The notes beneath the pieces were generated by a model. The model was not told the DNA's origin and did not search any database. It worked only from the letters and a program-made list of their open reading frames with translations. From contig NW_026622997.1 of NCBI RefSeq assembly GCF_023065955.2, forward strand, positions 21,618,001 to 21,682,000: DNA of 64,000 bases, read 5' to 3'. This stretch comes from Ursus arctos (Eukaryota; Chordata; Mammalia; Carnivora; Ursidae). This document shows, piece by piece, positions 11,801-23,759 of the stretch; the first letter of the stretch is position 1, and each line of letters starts with the position of its first letter. The translations under genes were made by a program, and so were the position numbers.

Positions 11801-13504
11801 AAATTGGCCGATTGAGCCACTCACTGTCTGGAAACTTGGGTCCTAACCACCCAACTGAGATATTTTGCTCTGCTGATGTCATGTGGTATGGAAACCGTCT
11901 TCTCCTGGCTGAAAACAGTCCTAAAGAAATTCAGCATCATGGGGGAGAGGGGGAATGGGAGGAATGTCCCTGGCCAGGAGGCCGGAGGTGCCCCAGGAAG
12001 CGGGTTCCTCTGAATAGTTAAATGGCTGCCTCTCAACTTGCACAATGTCACATTGAATTTGAAACAGGGAACTTTTTATATTTTTCCCCTGATTGTGCTG
12101 GCACCTGGCAGATGCCTGTTTACCACAGGCATCAATACACATAGTAATCAAAGGAAATCAGAGGCACAGATTAGCAACAGCTGCAAGTCATTAGTGACAG
12201 ACACGGGAAAGCACAATTCTGCACCCAACTTTGAAATAACCAATATGAGTATTTCAGAGCATGAGGGTTACCGCAGGGCACTCGCTAACAGGAGAGCGGC
12301 CAAACAATAGCCGGGCTTGTCTCTCAAGAGAGCCCTCTTCTCAAGGCAGCACCACACACTCCATATTAGAAACCAATCAATCACACGGTATTGGTCCATG
12401 GGGTGTCAACCCTTCTCCGAGTATCTGTGTGCCTCTTCTGATCGAAGGGTGTCGTAACTGAGAAATAACCTCTGGCTGGTGAGAAGACTTGTTCTCTCTG
12501 ATCATAATTTTAGTGCTGGGAGTTTGCGTGTATTCCTGAGGACTTAATTATATCATTGACCGAGTTGGAAAGGGGCATCTCGATGGGAAAATAAGACCTT
12601 TCCCTTTACAATTGAATTGTATTTTTTTCCACATTTCTATTTGAAAATCAGCTCTGATGGATAGCCGTTCTCTTGCTAGTTACATATTTTCACTGGCAGC
12701 ACTAACCTTAGCCTACTCCAGAAAATACTATTCAATTTTTAGCTTTTCCCTAATCAATTCATTCAGTGCCTCGGTGGAATACAAGTTGGTCATTTAAAAA
12801 TTTCTAGCTGTTGCCTGATATGTCCCAAAACAAATTTAGCTAGCATGGGTTTCTATTTTAGACCATCTCTGGAAATGCAGATTTACTGTACAACTGGGTA
12901 ATGGTTTAGAGATAAACAGACACAGTGAGTTGCTGTCTGATTAGCAGGACTGGGCAAAATTTAGCATTATATATATATATATACACACATATTGCAATAA
13001 TTGGACCATTGGACCAGAGGATGTAGATTAAATTGGTCTCATCACCACATGTGGGCTCTTCTCCCACTTGATATTAAGGTTGGATTATTCTTTTCTGTTT
13101 AGAAATCTCTCCTTCCTCCTGATCTCCCTCCCCAAAAATATCTTCTGAAGGTTTTTCTAAAAATTCTTATAATAAGTAACTTGTTTTGGAGATTAGGATA
13201 AGGAAGGGAGAAAAATGCCGCCTTTTATCTACTTCTGAGCCACCCATGAAGTATCAGCTCTTTAATAACAAGCAATACGCTATTATTTTAGAAGAAAGCC
13301 TCCAGGGAACATGAGTTCTAGGGTGCACACCACGCATCATAGGCATTCAGATGCATATTCTCGTCTTACATGTTGTTTTTTAAATCTTCGGAGGTGAGAA
13401 ATTATTTCAAACCTGATTTAAGTACCATGATCTGTAGGCTGAGGGAGATGTGGTTTCTTGGCGTCATTTTATAAGGAAGCAAAGGCATGGTATTAATGTG
13501 TAAT
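8891..13504. other. Long unique stretch, 4.6 kb, no gene seen
   Basis: The largest repeat-poor block of the left half. Open frames within it (for example 9768-10160 and 11463-11744) show no family features or paired splice sites. It holds oligo-T runs at about 10768-10793 and 11179-11197, a (GATGAT)n word near 10648, an (AT)n run at 12968-12983, and two CNE-like segments (9030-9250 and 12035-12260) described in the findings. Confidence 0.4.
12968..12990. repeat. (AT)n/(AC)n microsatellite, short
   Basis: Eight or so AT units followed by a short ACAC run. Typical of genomic microsatellites. Confidence 0.85.
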
Positions 13505-13612
13505 TGTATTTACTAGTTAATTCAGCACGTACTTATTAAAAGTCCACTATGTCTTGGGGAATGCTTAGGCGCTGTGGATACTGCAACAAAATTAACGAGT
13601 GACTTGGTTCTA
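13505..13612 (-). repeat. L2 LINE 3' fragment
   Basis: 'ttaattcagcacgtactta', 'ccactatgtcttggggaat' and 'gcgctgtggatactgcaac' follow the order of the reverse-complement L2 3' end. Confidence 0.6.
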
Positions 13613-13865
13613 ATTTACTCTGTTGATGATGAGGATACGGACTGCTTACGTTTGAGGTGGTTGTTGGACTAAAATTGTTCATTGCATACATTTGCTTTTG
13701 GCTTCATCCCACCCTCCTCTCCTTCTCGCTTCTCCTTTCCCTCCTCTGCCTCCCCCTTTCTTTTCTTCTCCTTTATGATTTATACCTTAGAGGGATGAAG
13801 CATTGTTACCCAGAATGCTCTAATTCAATAAAATAATGCATTTTTTTGAGAATTAATATTAGGGT
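13613..13865. other. Polypyrimidine-rich spacer
   Basis: About 13703-13775 is almost wholly C/T on the plus strand, with interspersed TCC and CTT words. The rest is AT-rich. No gene is seen. Confidence 0.6.
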
Positions 13866-14215
13866 AAAGCTACTGTAACAAAGCCCCATATTTCAGCAGT
13901 TTAACGCAATAGAAGTCTATTTCTTGCTCACGTAACAATCTAATGACAGTATTCCTAGCTGGTAGGAGGCTTTCCTCCATGCTGTGATTCAAGGACTCTG
14001 GGTCTTTCCACTTTGTGACCCGGTCTGCCTTGGAATCTTCTGCTTCCTGCTGGTGGGAAAGGAAACAGCGGGTGAAGAGGGGCATAGTCATTTCTTCATC
14101 AGTTCTGAAATGGGCAAACATCACTTCTGCTCATGTGCTGTGGGGAGAGCTGCCTACATGGCCCCACTAGATGAGATTCTGAGTGTGGGGCTGCATTGAC
14201 ATTCAAGGTGACACT
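13866..14215. repeat. Old interspersed repeat, family uncertain
   Basis: The beginning ('ctgtaacaaagccccatatt', 'cagcagtttaacgcaatag') resembles a mid-reiteration mammalian element whose copies carry 'taacaaaccaccccaaaact' and 'agtggcttaaaac'. The 'catcacttctgctcatg' and 'tacatggccccac' words further in also fit. A related start is seen at about 30780. I cannot name the family without a search. Confidence 0.5.
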
Positions 14216-14234
14216 TCTATACGATGGAGGTAGG

Positions 14235-14660
14235 AGGATAGGTATGAGTAGACATGATTATGTGTCAGGCACCATGCCAATTTCTGGAGATAAAAGATGG
14301 ATAAGTCATCATCCTTTAGGGTGATGGGAGCCACGTAGATAACCCAACTAATCACACATGATAGCCAAGTACTAAATAAAGTCGTATGTGAGCACAGATG
14401 CAGGGACAAATGCCCCAGCAAGCAGAGCCTCAAAGGTCTCCATCTGGCAGAGGAGAGGAAGGAGGGCGTTAGCCCTGAGGAAAGACACGGAGTGGAGGAG
14501 ATGCCCAATATGTCCAGGCAGTGGTGAGCTGCTCCATGTGACAGGTGCCCAATAAAGGGGGGGGGCAGGTAACTGGGACCAGAGCAGAGAGGGCATTGTG
14601 GGCCATGCCTTTTGCAGGAAGCACTAGAGCAGGAATGTGAACGTGAGCTGTGCGCTCAAG
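14235..14660 (-). repeat. L2 LINE, degraded
   Basis: Reverse-complement L2 3' end ('tgtgtcaggcaccatgcc', 'ctggagataaaagatgg') followed by the upstream L2 region ('ggaggagatgcccaat', 'gagcaggaatgtgaacgtg'). Strongly diverged. Confidence 0.55.
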
Positions 14661-15884
14661 GCTTCAGACACAGGCCTTCTGACCTCACTCTTTCCTGAAG
14701 CCCTTATTGCTTGGGTATTTCATTACATGTGTGCAAGGAAACTGATTTGTAGGACTTAAAGTCCTATGTGACTTTTTGAGATGAAAGGTGTTTGGTTTCT
14801 AAGAAAGGAAAACCTACCCTTGGCATCTTTGTTCCTTACTGGGTAGGAATGTATCTTCTTACAAAAGAGGCACATTAAATTGATGAATCCCACCATCTGA
14901 CTTCAAGGTTGACATTTCATCACGTGTTTGAGGTCCTTTCCCTTTCTACCAATACTTGTAGTTGTGAATATGAGCGAGAGTTTGGATTGCAGGTACCAAA
15001 AGAGGCTTGTCTCAGTTGTCACAGGTGGAGGGCACCTTGTGCCATGCTGTGAAGCTGGGCCTAGGGGACACTCCAGTGAACTGGGCTGCTAGGGGTTGAA
15101 TGTGGGAGGCCAGCTGCAACACACACACATGCATTGCTTTTCCCAGAACCTTTCATAACTGGAATCAAAAGACTGGAAGAGGCCACAAGATTAACTTTAT
15201 CATGTAACGCTGTTAATTTCATAGTGAATATTTGCTTTCCTTTTTCTTTAAGTGCTCTCAAGCTAGTTAGCAAATGTATCGCCGCTCTTTCTATGACCCC
15301 TCATCTATGAAGAGAGACTGGCATAGTGAAGTAAAGTACTAGGCTTTATTTACTAATCTAATATTTAATGGACTACTATTGAAAATCAAGACTTGGAGAC
15401 TTGGGGTGAAGAGGAGAGGGAGCTAGAAATAGGGTAAACTGAGGTTTCTGCCAATGTCTAATAAAGAAGAGGAGGCTGTATATAAATAACTCTAACACCA
15501 TCACAAATATGTTAAGTTCCATAAGGAACTGAGTGGACAGGAGGAAGAAAGAATTTGTTTCTGGAGGAAATCAGGGAAGGCTGAATAGAGTAGGTACCTT
15601 GAGAACTGGGTCTGAATATTCTAGGTGGAGAGAGGTTAATCTAGAAAGACAGGGAAGCTGGAACCAGAGACATGGGGACGAGTAAGAGTGGGGAGCTTTT
15701 GGGGGTCAGGGAGTCTCCATCCAGCTGGAGATGGGGCTGCCAGCCATGGGGGTGAGGGAATGGGTGGCGGGGAGAGGAAAGAAGGGTCAGGGATGTTCAC
15801 ACTGGGAAGCCTTTTTAGGACCTGATACATGGTCAGGAAGCTTGGATCTAAAATGAGAAGAATCTACTTCTAAGCTTTCAGGCA
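14661..15884. other. Unique non-coding stretch
   Basis: About 1.2 kb without recognised repeats or exons. Purine-rich stretches near 15400-15480 and 15640-15790 give short open frames on the minus strand only. Confidence 0.35.
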
Positions 15885-15990
15885 GAGAAGGTATTACTCA
15901 GATTTTCTGGACAAAGACCCCAAAGCTTAGAAGTGACCAGAGATCAGCCTGAGGTTATACAGCTGGTTGTTGCATGAGGAAGAAGGGGTT
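15885..15990 (-). repeat. Probable MIR core fragment
   Basis: 'accccaaagcttagaagtga' and 'cctgaggttatacagctgg' fit the minus-strand MIR core (trimmed, diverged). Confidence 0.45.
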
Positions 15991-17470
15991 CAGGGTTTTC
16001 TGCATGATACCACGTCAGAGAGATGGTCTGAGGACATGAGCCCTCAGCTTTGTACCCAAGACAGCACATTTCTCCAAGTGGAGAGTCAGTCAATTGTGAA
16101 CATACTTTGGGCTCTTTGAGAAAGATGTGGCACCCCCCCCTACCCCCTCTTAGGTCAACCAAACCCGTACTTTGCTACCTGAAGCTTTGGCTTCTGTCCT
16201 TCTCTCCCACCGCCCGCCTGCTACCCCTACCCAGTGCAAGTTCAATTATCCTCATTACTTTGGGAGTCAGAGAAAGTGCCATGGTTTAGAAGGACTGTTT
16301 ATAAAACATAAAGACAAATAACAGCAGAAAAGAGCTTTTGAAAGAATGAAGAGACAAAACTTACTATAGCTTAATGGATGTCTTGTCCAGTTGGCTTTTT
16401 TTTTTTTGGTTTGTGTTTTTACTGTAAAATACAGGATAGAGAATGCCAGATTTCCTTTTTAGAACTTGGTAAAAAAAAAATTATAGCAGATGAACATTAG
16501 GCAAAATCAAAGGGGGATTTTGCTCACATATGAAAGTTTACAAGAAATCTAGTTGAGTCTGGTTCCAGTATTTGCTGAAGTTTGTGGCTGTGTCAACAAA
16601 GATGGGTTAAAGTAAGCATATTTTAGATCCTAAACAGAGCAGTCTCATAGTCTGGAATAGAGAGTAGCGTTAAAATGTTTTAAAATGGGTTTCCTTTTCT
16701 TTCCTTCCAGCTGTGCCTAGTGCTAGGGGAAGATGAACTGGCATGTTCTTTGTTACATAGCAGCCTACCCGCCCAGGGGAGCAAGGCACATTCGATTTTT
16801 CAAAACCTAAGTCCTTTCAATCAGCTGGTAGTGGAGTTGGGGAAAACGGATTGGGAGAAGCTGCATAACCATTCAGGGTGGGATTGCAACACCTGGAACA
16901 TTTTACCACGTTCTCCATAATAGGACTCATGGTCTCATTGAGAAAACTGGCCCCAAACAATGGAGCAGTGGCTGAAATATGCTCCTGCTGGCATTTGACC
17001 TCCGTCTTTTGGCCTGTTTTGGCTGCCGCTATGTCTTGGCCGGGGCTGTGATTTGAGTCGTGTGGGGAAGGGCGTTATTCTGGTGAATCTCGGTTTTATT
17101 TCCGTACTTTCGTGATTTTACTTATAACTCTCTACATAGACCAGCATTGTCTTTATGCATTTTATTAGCCTCTGGAGCACCTGGGACAAAGTGACCCTTT
17201 CGTGACCCAGTATTTGTCATTCATCTGTTTTGTCCCCGATGCAAGTTCAGTTTTTAAAAGAGTGTTGGGAATTTTGATCTTCTCTTTATACAATGCTCTG
17301 TGGATCATGTGCCTCATAATGATTGTAAAATGAACATCTTATGAGCCCAAATCTAATACTGAAGTTTTCCTGAAATTTTGTTTGTATGTTTTCTTCCTTC
17401 ATCTTTATGGCTTAAATTAGAAATTTGGCAAAAATGTAACTTTCCAGATCTCTTTCTGGTTCCATAAGAA
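15991..17470. other. Unique non-coding stretch
   Basis: A poly-C run lies at 16131-16139. A pyrimidine tract followed by CAG at about 16691-16710 looks like a splice acceptor in isolation, but no matching donor or conserved frame follows. No repeat family is recognised. Confidence 0.35.
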
Positions 17471-17805
17471 CAAAGCCTACATTAAAAAAAACGAACAAAC
17501 TCTTTTGAATATAGCTGACACTCAATGTTACGTTAGTTTCAGGTGTATAACCAGCGAGCGGACAACTCTGTATTTATGCTGCGCTCACCCCAAGTGTCCC
17601 CACACAACACTATTACGGTACCCTTGACTGTACTCCCTATGCCCTGCCTTTCATCCCCATGACTTATTCCTTCCATTAGTGGAGGCTTGTATCTCCCACT
17701 CCCCCTCATCCATTTTGCCCATCCCCCTCCCCTGCAACTATTCATTTACTCTCTGTAATTATTGGTCTGATTCTGCTTTTTATTTATTAGAGCAAAGCCT
17801 ACATT
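17471..17805 (-). mobile_element. L1 3' UTR fragment with target-site duplication
   Basis: 'tgaatatagctgacactcaa' and 'gttagtttcaggtgtataac' are typical of the 3' UTR of a minus-strand L1. The insert is flanked by 'caaagcctacatt' at 17471-17483 and 17793-17805. The duplication extends to 17 bp with one mismatch, so this is one L1 insertion, older than the 24-kb copy. Confidence 0.75.
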
Positions 17806-17914
17806 TTGAAGGTGAAGGCTTTTTAAATAGCCTTAATATTAGGAAAACTTGTTAATATTAACACAAAAGTTAACATAATAACTTAGTGTTTAAAGTTATA
17901 ATATTTTCCAAGTG

Positions 17915-18050
17915 CTCCCCTATCTCTGCCCTCTTCAGGGCAAGGGACCATGTCTAGAGGATGTCAGAAATCTGTCCACAGTGTCTGCACAGAGCCTGGG
18001 GTGTAGGGTCCACTTTATATGTGGATGTTTTTCAATAAATATGTATTTTC
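17915..18050 (+). repeat. L2 LINE 3' end
   Basis: 'ttcagggcaagggaccatgt', 'gcacagagcctggggtgta' and 'tcaataaatatgt' match the order at the L2 3' terminus. Confidence 0.65.
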
Positions 18051-18055
18051 TTTTA

Positions 18056-18252
18056 TGATTTTAACATTTTCTTTTCTCTAGCTTTATTGTAAGAGTACAG
18101 TATATAATACATGACATACAAAATATGTGTTAATTGACTATTCTCAGTAAGGCTTCTGGTCAACAGCAGGCTATTAATAAAGTTATACGTGGACTTTTGA
18201 GGGGGAAGGGGTTGGAGCCCCTAACCCCTGCCTTGTTCGAGGGTCAACTGTG
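18056..18252 (-). mobile_element. Tigger/MER2-type DNA transposon end
   Basis: The sequence 'ttctctagctttattgtaag', 'agtatataatacatgacata', 'aatatgtgttaattgact' and the terminal 'cgagggtcaactg' belongs to the pogo/Tigger group (TcMar), whose ends read 'cagttgacccttgaac' on the other strand. No transposase is present. Confidence 0.8.
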
Positions 18253-18279
18253 ATTGTTAAATATTGCTGAATAAATATA

Positions 18280-18332
18280 TCTTCTCATTTAAGAATCATA
18301 GCTACTTTATGAGGCTGGGGATATAAAGTTGA
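18280..18332 (-). repeat. MIR, left part, split by a Tigger element
   Basis: 'cttctcatttaagaatcat' and 'gctactttatgaggctgggg' fit the minus-strand MIR sequence that should precede the piece at 18991-19106. Confidence 0.5.
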
Positions 18333-18990
18333 TTCTCCTTATTCATGGTAGTTGTGTTCTATAAAGTCATTGTGAACATTGAATTAATGAATGCAGAGCT
18401 ATTACCTCTAAGGCGAATACAGGTTAAGTCCCTGTGAGTATATGTTCACAAAATTTCCATCAACTGAGCAATACATAACCCGATTTTATGTGTGTTTGTT
18501 TAAAGATACCTTATTTAATATATATTGTGGATTCATGAACATTGAACTCATGGCCAGCATCACTACAACTCATGCCTGATGAAGCTTGTCCAACACATAC
18601 TTAACACCTATCCCCCAGCCTTCTTGCACTAGAACACTAGACAGAAGGTCAGCGCTGTACTTGGGGGCCATTTGAAACACTGAAATCATCACACACGCAA
18701 AGTGAAACCATCAACAGAAAGTACAAAAAATGTGGGAAATGTGGCAATAAGTAGACCATGAAAAGGATACTTGTTCACAGTATGAGAGCCGAAACCAGAA
18801 GGCAGAGTGTCTCCTTGTTCACCAGTAGCTGGTAACACACACGTTGGGCAGCTCAGATTGTTGGCGACTCTGTCCATGGGCATGAAGGACCGCGAAGGCA
18901 CCGTGGATGGTGATTTGGGGGTTACAAATATTAGCCAGTAGGTGAGTTCGCAAATATGGAATCCCTGAGTTCATGAGGATTGACTGTACG
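18333..18990 (-). mobile_element. Tigger-family transposon with transposase remnant
   Basis: The imperfect terminal inverted repeats are 'agttgattctccttattcat' at the left and, as complement at the right, 'cagtcaatcctcatgaac'. Internally the minus strand holds a decayed pogo-type transposase start: around 18540-18640 it reads leucine-rich residues with 'LDKLHQA' and an 'NVHESTIY'-like stretch, broken by stops. The subterminal 'taaaatcgggttatgtattg' word (minus strand) is also typical. It is an internally deleted element that cannot be autonomous. Confidence 0.75.
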
Positions 18991-19106
18991 GGTACATCCT
19001 TTTTGTGTATTTGGAAACTCTGCAATCATCCAAGTGGAACTGAAACCTGGATCTTCTGACTCCTGGGTCGGTGTTCATCCCAACGCCCTGAGCTGCCTTC
19101 TCAGGA
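18991..19106 (-). repeat. MIR, right part
   Basis: 'gaactgaaacctggatcttc', 'tgactcctgggtcggtgttc' and 'caacgccctgagctgcc' are the minus-strand MIR tRNA-side segment. It continues the piece left of the Tigger insertion. Confidence 0.6.
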
Positions 19107-19820
19107 AGTGGAGGGGAAACCTATGGCCGGGCTCATTAGTGCATAGAAAGTGCCTTTTTTGGAACATTGTGTGGTATCTGCGCTTAAAGTTCTCAAGCTT
19201 TGTGATCTGAAATGACTCATGGAAAACTTGGAAAATTATCTGTTATATAATTTGCAATGTTTTTTTCTTTATATCAAAAGCCTAAATAATCACCGAAATC
19301 TTATCCTGCGTCTGTAAAAGGAAAAATAACTAGGGCTTAGTCTTCCCACATATACATTGCAGGGGTGCACGAGGGAGCATCACGGCTCACGGCTTCACTC
19401 TTACTCCGAGGACAGCGAGTCAGCGCTTGTTTCGCACAAGCTTCCAGGATCAGGAGGAGGCTGGGGAAGGATGAAGATGGGTCACTGCCTTCAAAAATAT
19501 CTTGAGGGTTATTCTGTGTCGGTTTGGTGCCTTCATCCTCGACAGATGCCGGCTAATTCAGGGTACTCAGCTCTAAGTAGAAAAATCAAAACTGGCCAGA
19601 TTAAGACTTTAATTTTAGATATGTAATACTGAGAGGACTTAAAATACAGCTATGTATTCTAATGTCGGGAACAGGAAGAAAATAACTTGTGCATTATTAA
19701 TTTTATGACACTTCGAATATTTTCAGAAAACATTTCCCAGTTGTGTTCTACAGGACATTAGTCTTCCATGAAATCTTCAGACATGTTAAGAGAAAAAAGG
19801 CTTTAAGGTCAAGAGAGTTT
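19107..19820. other. Unique non-coding stretch
   Basis: No repeat or exon recognised. The open frame 19357-19626 has no recognisable family. Confidence 0.35.
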
Positions 19821-20050
19821 GGCAAATAGTAGTTTTTTTTTTTTTTAAAGATTTTATTTATTTATTCGACAGAGATAGAGACAGCCAGCGAGAGAGGGAA
19901 CACAAGCAGGGGGAGTGGGAGAGGAAGAAGCAGGCTCATAACAGAGGAGCCTGATGTGGGGCTCGATCCCATAATGCCGGGATCACGCCCTGAGCCGAAG
20001 GCAGACGCTTAACCGCTGTGCCACCCAGGCGCCCTGGCAAATAGTAGTTT
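19821..20050 (-). mobile_element. Young Can-SINE with perfect 15-bp target-site duplication
   Basis: The SINE body runs from the T-run at about 19836 to 20035. It carries the 'cgacagagatagagacagcc' and 'gaggagcctgatgtggggct' subtype marks and the head complement 'gccacccaggcgccc'. The direct repeats 'ggcaaatagtagttt' at 19821-19835 and 20036-20050 are identical. The low divergence and intact duplication make it a recent insertion. Confidence 0.97.
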
Positions 20051-20570
20051 AAATGAGTTTAACCAAGTTCGTTTTTTTTTTTTTTTTTTAACTAAAGTAC
20101 AGAAGAGCTGCAGCCTATTTGCTGTAGGCTTGTCAGAGTGCTGATAAGCTTGGATGTGTGATCACGGTCTCAGAGCATCTACCTGTAGGACAGCCAGCAG
20201 TGTCCCCTGTTCCATAGATCGTGGTTGGAAAATGCTGCTGTGAGGTGTAATGTACACATTCCAGGGGAGGTGAGAGAAGAGAAAGTTAAGATTTTCATCC
20301 TGCTGAGGGATATGGAAAAACCTAGTGAGATTGCTAACATTCCCTCCCTTACACTGCAGTAGATTCCTAGCCTGTGAAATTAGATCTCTACTAGCAATTC
20401 GTGGTGGAGGGAGAGCATCTACCTGCCCCAGGGTGAAGGGAACAAATTTCCCTGTGGTCATGTAGTGCACAGCGGGCCAACCTAGTGAATCTTCTTCCTG
20501 AACCTAGGGGACTCCGGGGAGGCTGTGGGAAGGATGTCCTTCACAGCGAAGCATCAGGCCAGGGCTTGTA
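20051..20570. other. Unique non-coding stretch
   Basis: Begins with an oligo-T run (about 20071-20089) close to the SINE. Otherwise no repeat or exon is recognised. The 102-codon minus-strand frame at 20162-20470 has no family features. Confidence 0.35.
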
Positions 20571-20574
20571 GTGG

Positions 20575-20964
20575 GGTGAATGGTCTCCCCTGTTCCTCTC
20601 CCACTCCTGCATCTGCTTGGAACATGCAAATGTGACCTTGTTTGCAAATAGAGTGTTTGCAGGTGTATTAAGTTAAGCATCTCACGATGAGATCACCTTT
20701 GGTTATCTGGGTGGGCACTAAATCCAATGATAAGTGTCCTTAGAAAAGGCAGGGGGAGATTTGAGACACAGAAGACCACAGGCCAAGGAACTCCTGGAGG
20801 GATCGGAAGCTGCAAGAGGCAAGGAGGGCCTCTTCCCTGGAGTCTTTGGTGGGAGCGCAACCTGCTGACCTCTTGCTTTCAGACCTCTGGCTTCCGGAAC
20901 TGTGAGGGGATAGATTCCTCTTGTTTTAAGCCACCGTGTTTGTGGTTCTGCAGGAAACTAATAA
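20575..20964 (+). mobile_element. MLT1 LTR (ERVL-MaLR), solo
   Basis: Characteristic MaLR LTR blocks in order: 'atgtgaccttgtttgcaaat', 'tattaagttaagcatctcac', 'atctgggtgggcactaaatc', 'gataagtgtccttagaaaag', 'ggcttccggaactgtgag', 'gttttaagccaccgtgttt', 'caggaaactaata'. There is no internal retroviral sequence beside it, so it is a solo LTR. No viral protein is encoded. Confidence 0.9.
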
Positions 20965-23439
20965 AGGGCTGCAGGTGAGGAGAGATGGAAACTAACAGAG
21001 AAGTAGGTAAAGTTAGAAGATGAGAGCTGGTAAGTTCAAACAGCAGGGCTCATCCTGGGGAATCCTCTGGAAAGTGGAGCTTTCAGAGCTTTTGCATGGC
21101 ACACGGAGGTCCTACTGGTGCAACCAGCAGGCTCCTGGACATGTGCTGTGGCAGAATTGGAGGAATGGTGTCTGGGTTGCTTAGAGAGCATGGCTACCAC
21201 AGGAGGACAAGAGGGATGTTCTGCCTGGCCAAAAGATGGCTTGGCAAAGGAATAAAAATAAATTTCCTCTGCCTTGGCGAGAAAACTGGTGTTGGTGGTC
21301 TTGTGGATGGATTTCAGAGTGGAGTCAGCCCCTAGCTAGCGTGGTCCTTGACTACTGCTGGGTCCCGCACCCCTCAGGCCTACAGGAGAGCATTCCCAGG
21401 GCATTGCAATGTGAGTTTTGGGGATCTGTGCCCTTATTAAAAGACTTTATACATATTTTGCCATTACAAAGAGAACAGAAAAATTACTAAGAAATGAAAA
21501 ACTTGTTCTTATCTTCTAGGGAAATGACATATTATTCCCATGGGAATAATTCCATTCCTTTGAAAAAGCCCTGATGATAAGCCCTTTGTTGAGAAAAACA
21601 AGACTTCCTGGGCACATTGAAGAGGAGTCAGAGGGGACAAAGACAGTGCTTTCTTGTTCTGCCTAATAAAGTAAAACCAAGGGGGGCTAAGGTCTATGAA
21701 TCGGGAGGGAATGAAGTGAGGTGGCTAGAGTAAGAGCAGGAGCTCCCAAGAACATGGAGGGAAGCTGGGTGTGGCCTATGGAGGAATATGGCTCCTGAAA
21801 AATCTACTATAGTCAAGGATGGCCAAAGCATGTCTACCTTTGTCTGATACTGAAAGGAAGATCTTTCCTGCTCTGGGCTATTGTCCATTACTCTCGAGCC
21901 GTCAGCGAAATTCTACACGTAATACTCTTGTGTTAGAGATGCTTCAGGAAATGTGGGAAAGCTACGGTGTCCAGTGTGTGTTGAGGGGGTATGTACCTGG
22001 GAGGGAGTCTACCTGTCACAGATACTGGGAATGGAGGAGAGGGATGGCAGGCTGCAGAGCGGACTGACTCCTGGGAGGCAGGGACAGATCCTAAGGGGCG
22101 CTCTGGATGTCCTGCTGTGTGTGGCCTGGAAGCTTTGTTTTATCTAGTAAAGGCAGGACTTATCCCAGAAGAATGGGGTGGGGGGTCATTCAGACTGGAG
22201 GTATCTGGGCCTCTGAGTAAAATCAGATGTGCTCAGGATTTGGGGCTGAGTGGGGAAGGTTTGGGGATGCTGCGTTACTATATAAACAGCTGCATTAATT
22301 ATTCTATGTTGTCAAACTCAATAGGATTCTTTGGTAGAGCATCTGCCCTACATACAGAATATCTCCCAAAGGCTGAGTATATGTAAGCTTATGTTTATTT
22401 GTTGGGGGGGGGGAGGTGGATACTAAGGACGGGAAAATGGAGGAAAACCACTTCAACCAGAAAAATCCATAAAACCACTGTCCCGTGATGCGCAAATGTG
22501 ATTCTCTTTGAACAAGGAGAGGCGAGAAATGGGCCAGCAAAGTCACAAAGCTGTTGGGGGGACTAGTCTAGGTGACTGCAGAAGGAACAGAACGTTACAA
22601 GCTAAGAACATACCATTCAGCATTGCGATGTGAAGTCACCTTGAGAATGGGGAGGTGGCTATTGGAATCTACTTGGTAAAAACTAACAAAAGTGGGACTT
22701 GATGCTAAATGTGTTCATTCTGTCAGATTATCAGGCTTATTCCTTTTGGATATGGAAAGGTTTTGAATATTCAGTGATAGGTGGGAGTGAAACATCATTC
22801 AAGACGTCACCCCAGGCTGTCAGATTTGTGAGCATAACCAACAGGACATCAAATGTTATTACTTTGACGATCCTAATGACCTGGGTGGGGAGGGAATCCT
22901 GTTTGCTTATCAGGGACCCTTGACTTTCCTGTGATGTCTTCCCATTGGGATTAGATGGATGTCTGCTTTCTGACTCCTTCTGAGGCTTGATTGAGGATTA
23001 GATCACTCAGTCCCAACTGGCCATTTCTCTCGGAGGATGGGCAAATCAGTGCTAATTGATACTTTTTATATTTAATTACACTTAATTTCTTCTGTCTGGC
23101 TGCCCTGAAACTGAGAAGAGGAAAACAGTGCTCTACATGCAAATCTTCTAACATAAACATTTCTTAACCTCATTTGCTGCAGGATTAGTCCAAATATAGA
23201 ATCCTTAAGATAAAAGCTGCTTAAACTGATTTCTTATCTGTATTTCCATCCTGTCTCTGGAGTCCCTCTTTCTGGAAACCATCTCTGTGATGGGAATTTT
23301 CTTATTCTCTATTTCCCTAACACTCAACTCTTCCATATTTAGTATTATAATCATTTCTGTCCTTTTGTTAGTTTGCCTAAACTAATTCCATAACCTTCAG
23401 GTCTATTTCTCCCCCTTTGAACCACCAGGCATGGGGCTC
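20965..23439. other. Unique non-coding stretch, 2.5 kb
   Basis: No recognised repeats or exons. A G-run of ten lies at about 22403-22412. Overlapping open frames at 21819-22386 are in three different frames and show no family signature. Confidence 0.35.
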
Positions 23440-23700
23440 TGGTCACAGTGTTCTTCCCCATGGTTTTAATGGCATCACCCCTCCTTCAAAACCTTGATAC
23501 TTCCCACTTCCTTCTGCATAAGGCTCCTGACCTAGTCCCAACTCACGGTTCCAGATTTTCTCCCAAGTCCGCAGGACTTACACCTGCTTGCTTCTCTCCC
23601 TCCCTTTGCAAGTGTGAGTGCTGCATCCTACTCTGGACATTCCCCTCACCTCTTGTTCCTTCCCTCTACTCTTGAGGACCATTTCATGCAATAAATCTCT
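23440..23700 (+). repeat. L2 LINE fragment, possibly followed by LTR-like end
   Basis: 'cctccttcaaaaccttgat', 'ggctcctgacctagtccc' and 'tgctgcatcctactctgg' follow the L2 3' region. The last 45 bases ('aataaatctcttgcgtatct') look more like a retroviral LTR tail, so two old repeats may abut. Confidence 0.5.
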
Positions 23701-23759
23701 TGCGTATCTAATCCTGTCTTGGTGTCTGGTTTTAGGAAGATCCAAAATGGCATGAAAGG

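Noticed and set aside
16691..16920. Splice-acceptor-like pyrimidine tract followed by a 66-codon frame
   Set aside because: No donor site, no recognisable domain and no neighbouring exon; isolated acceptor-like words are frequent by chance.
20575..20964. Possible endogenous retrovirus with coding capacity
   Set aside because: Only a solo MaLR-type LTR is present; no gag, pol or env-like sequence lies beside it.
21819..22386. Overlapping open frames of 64-131 codons
   Set aside because: Three frames overlap in the same interval without any family motif, splice context or codon pattern; treated as chance.
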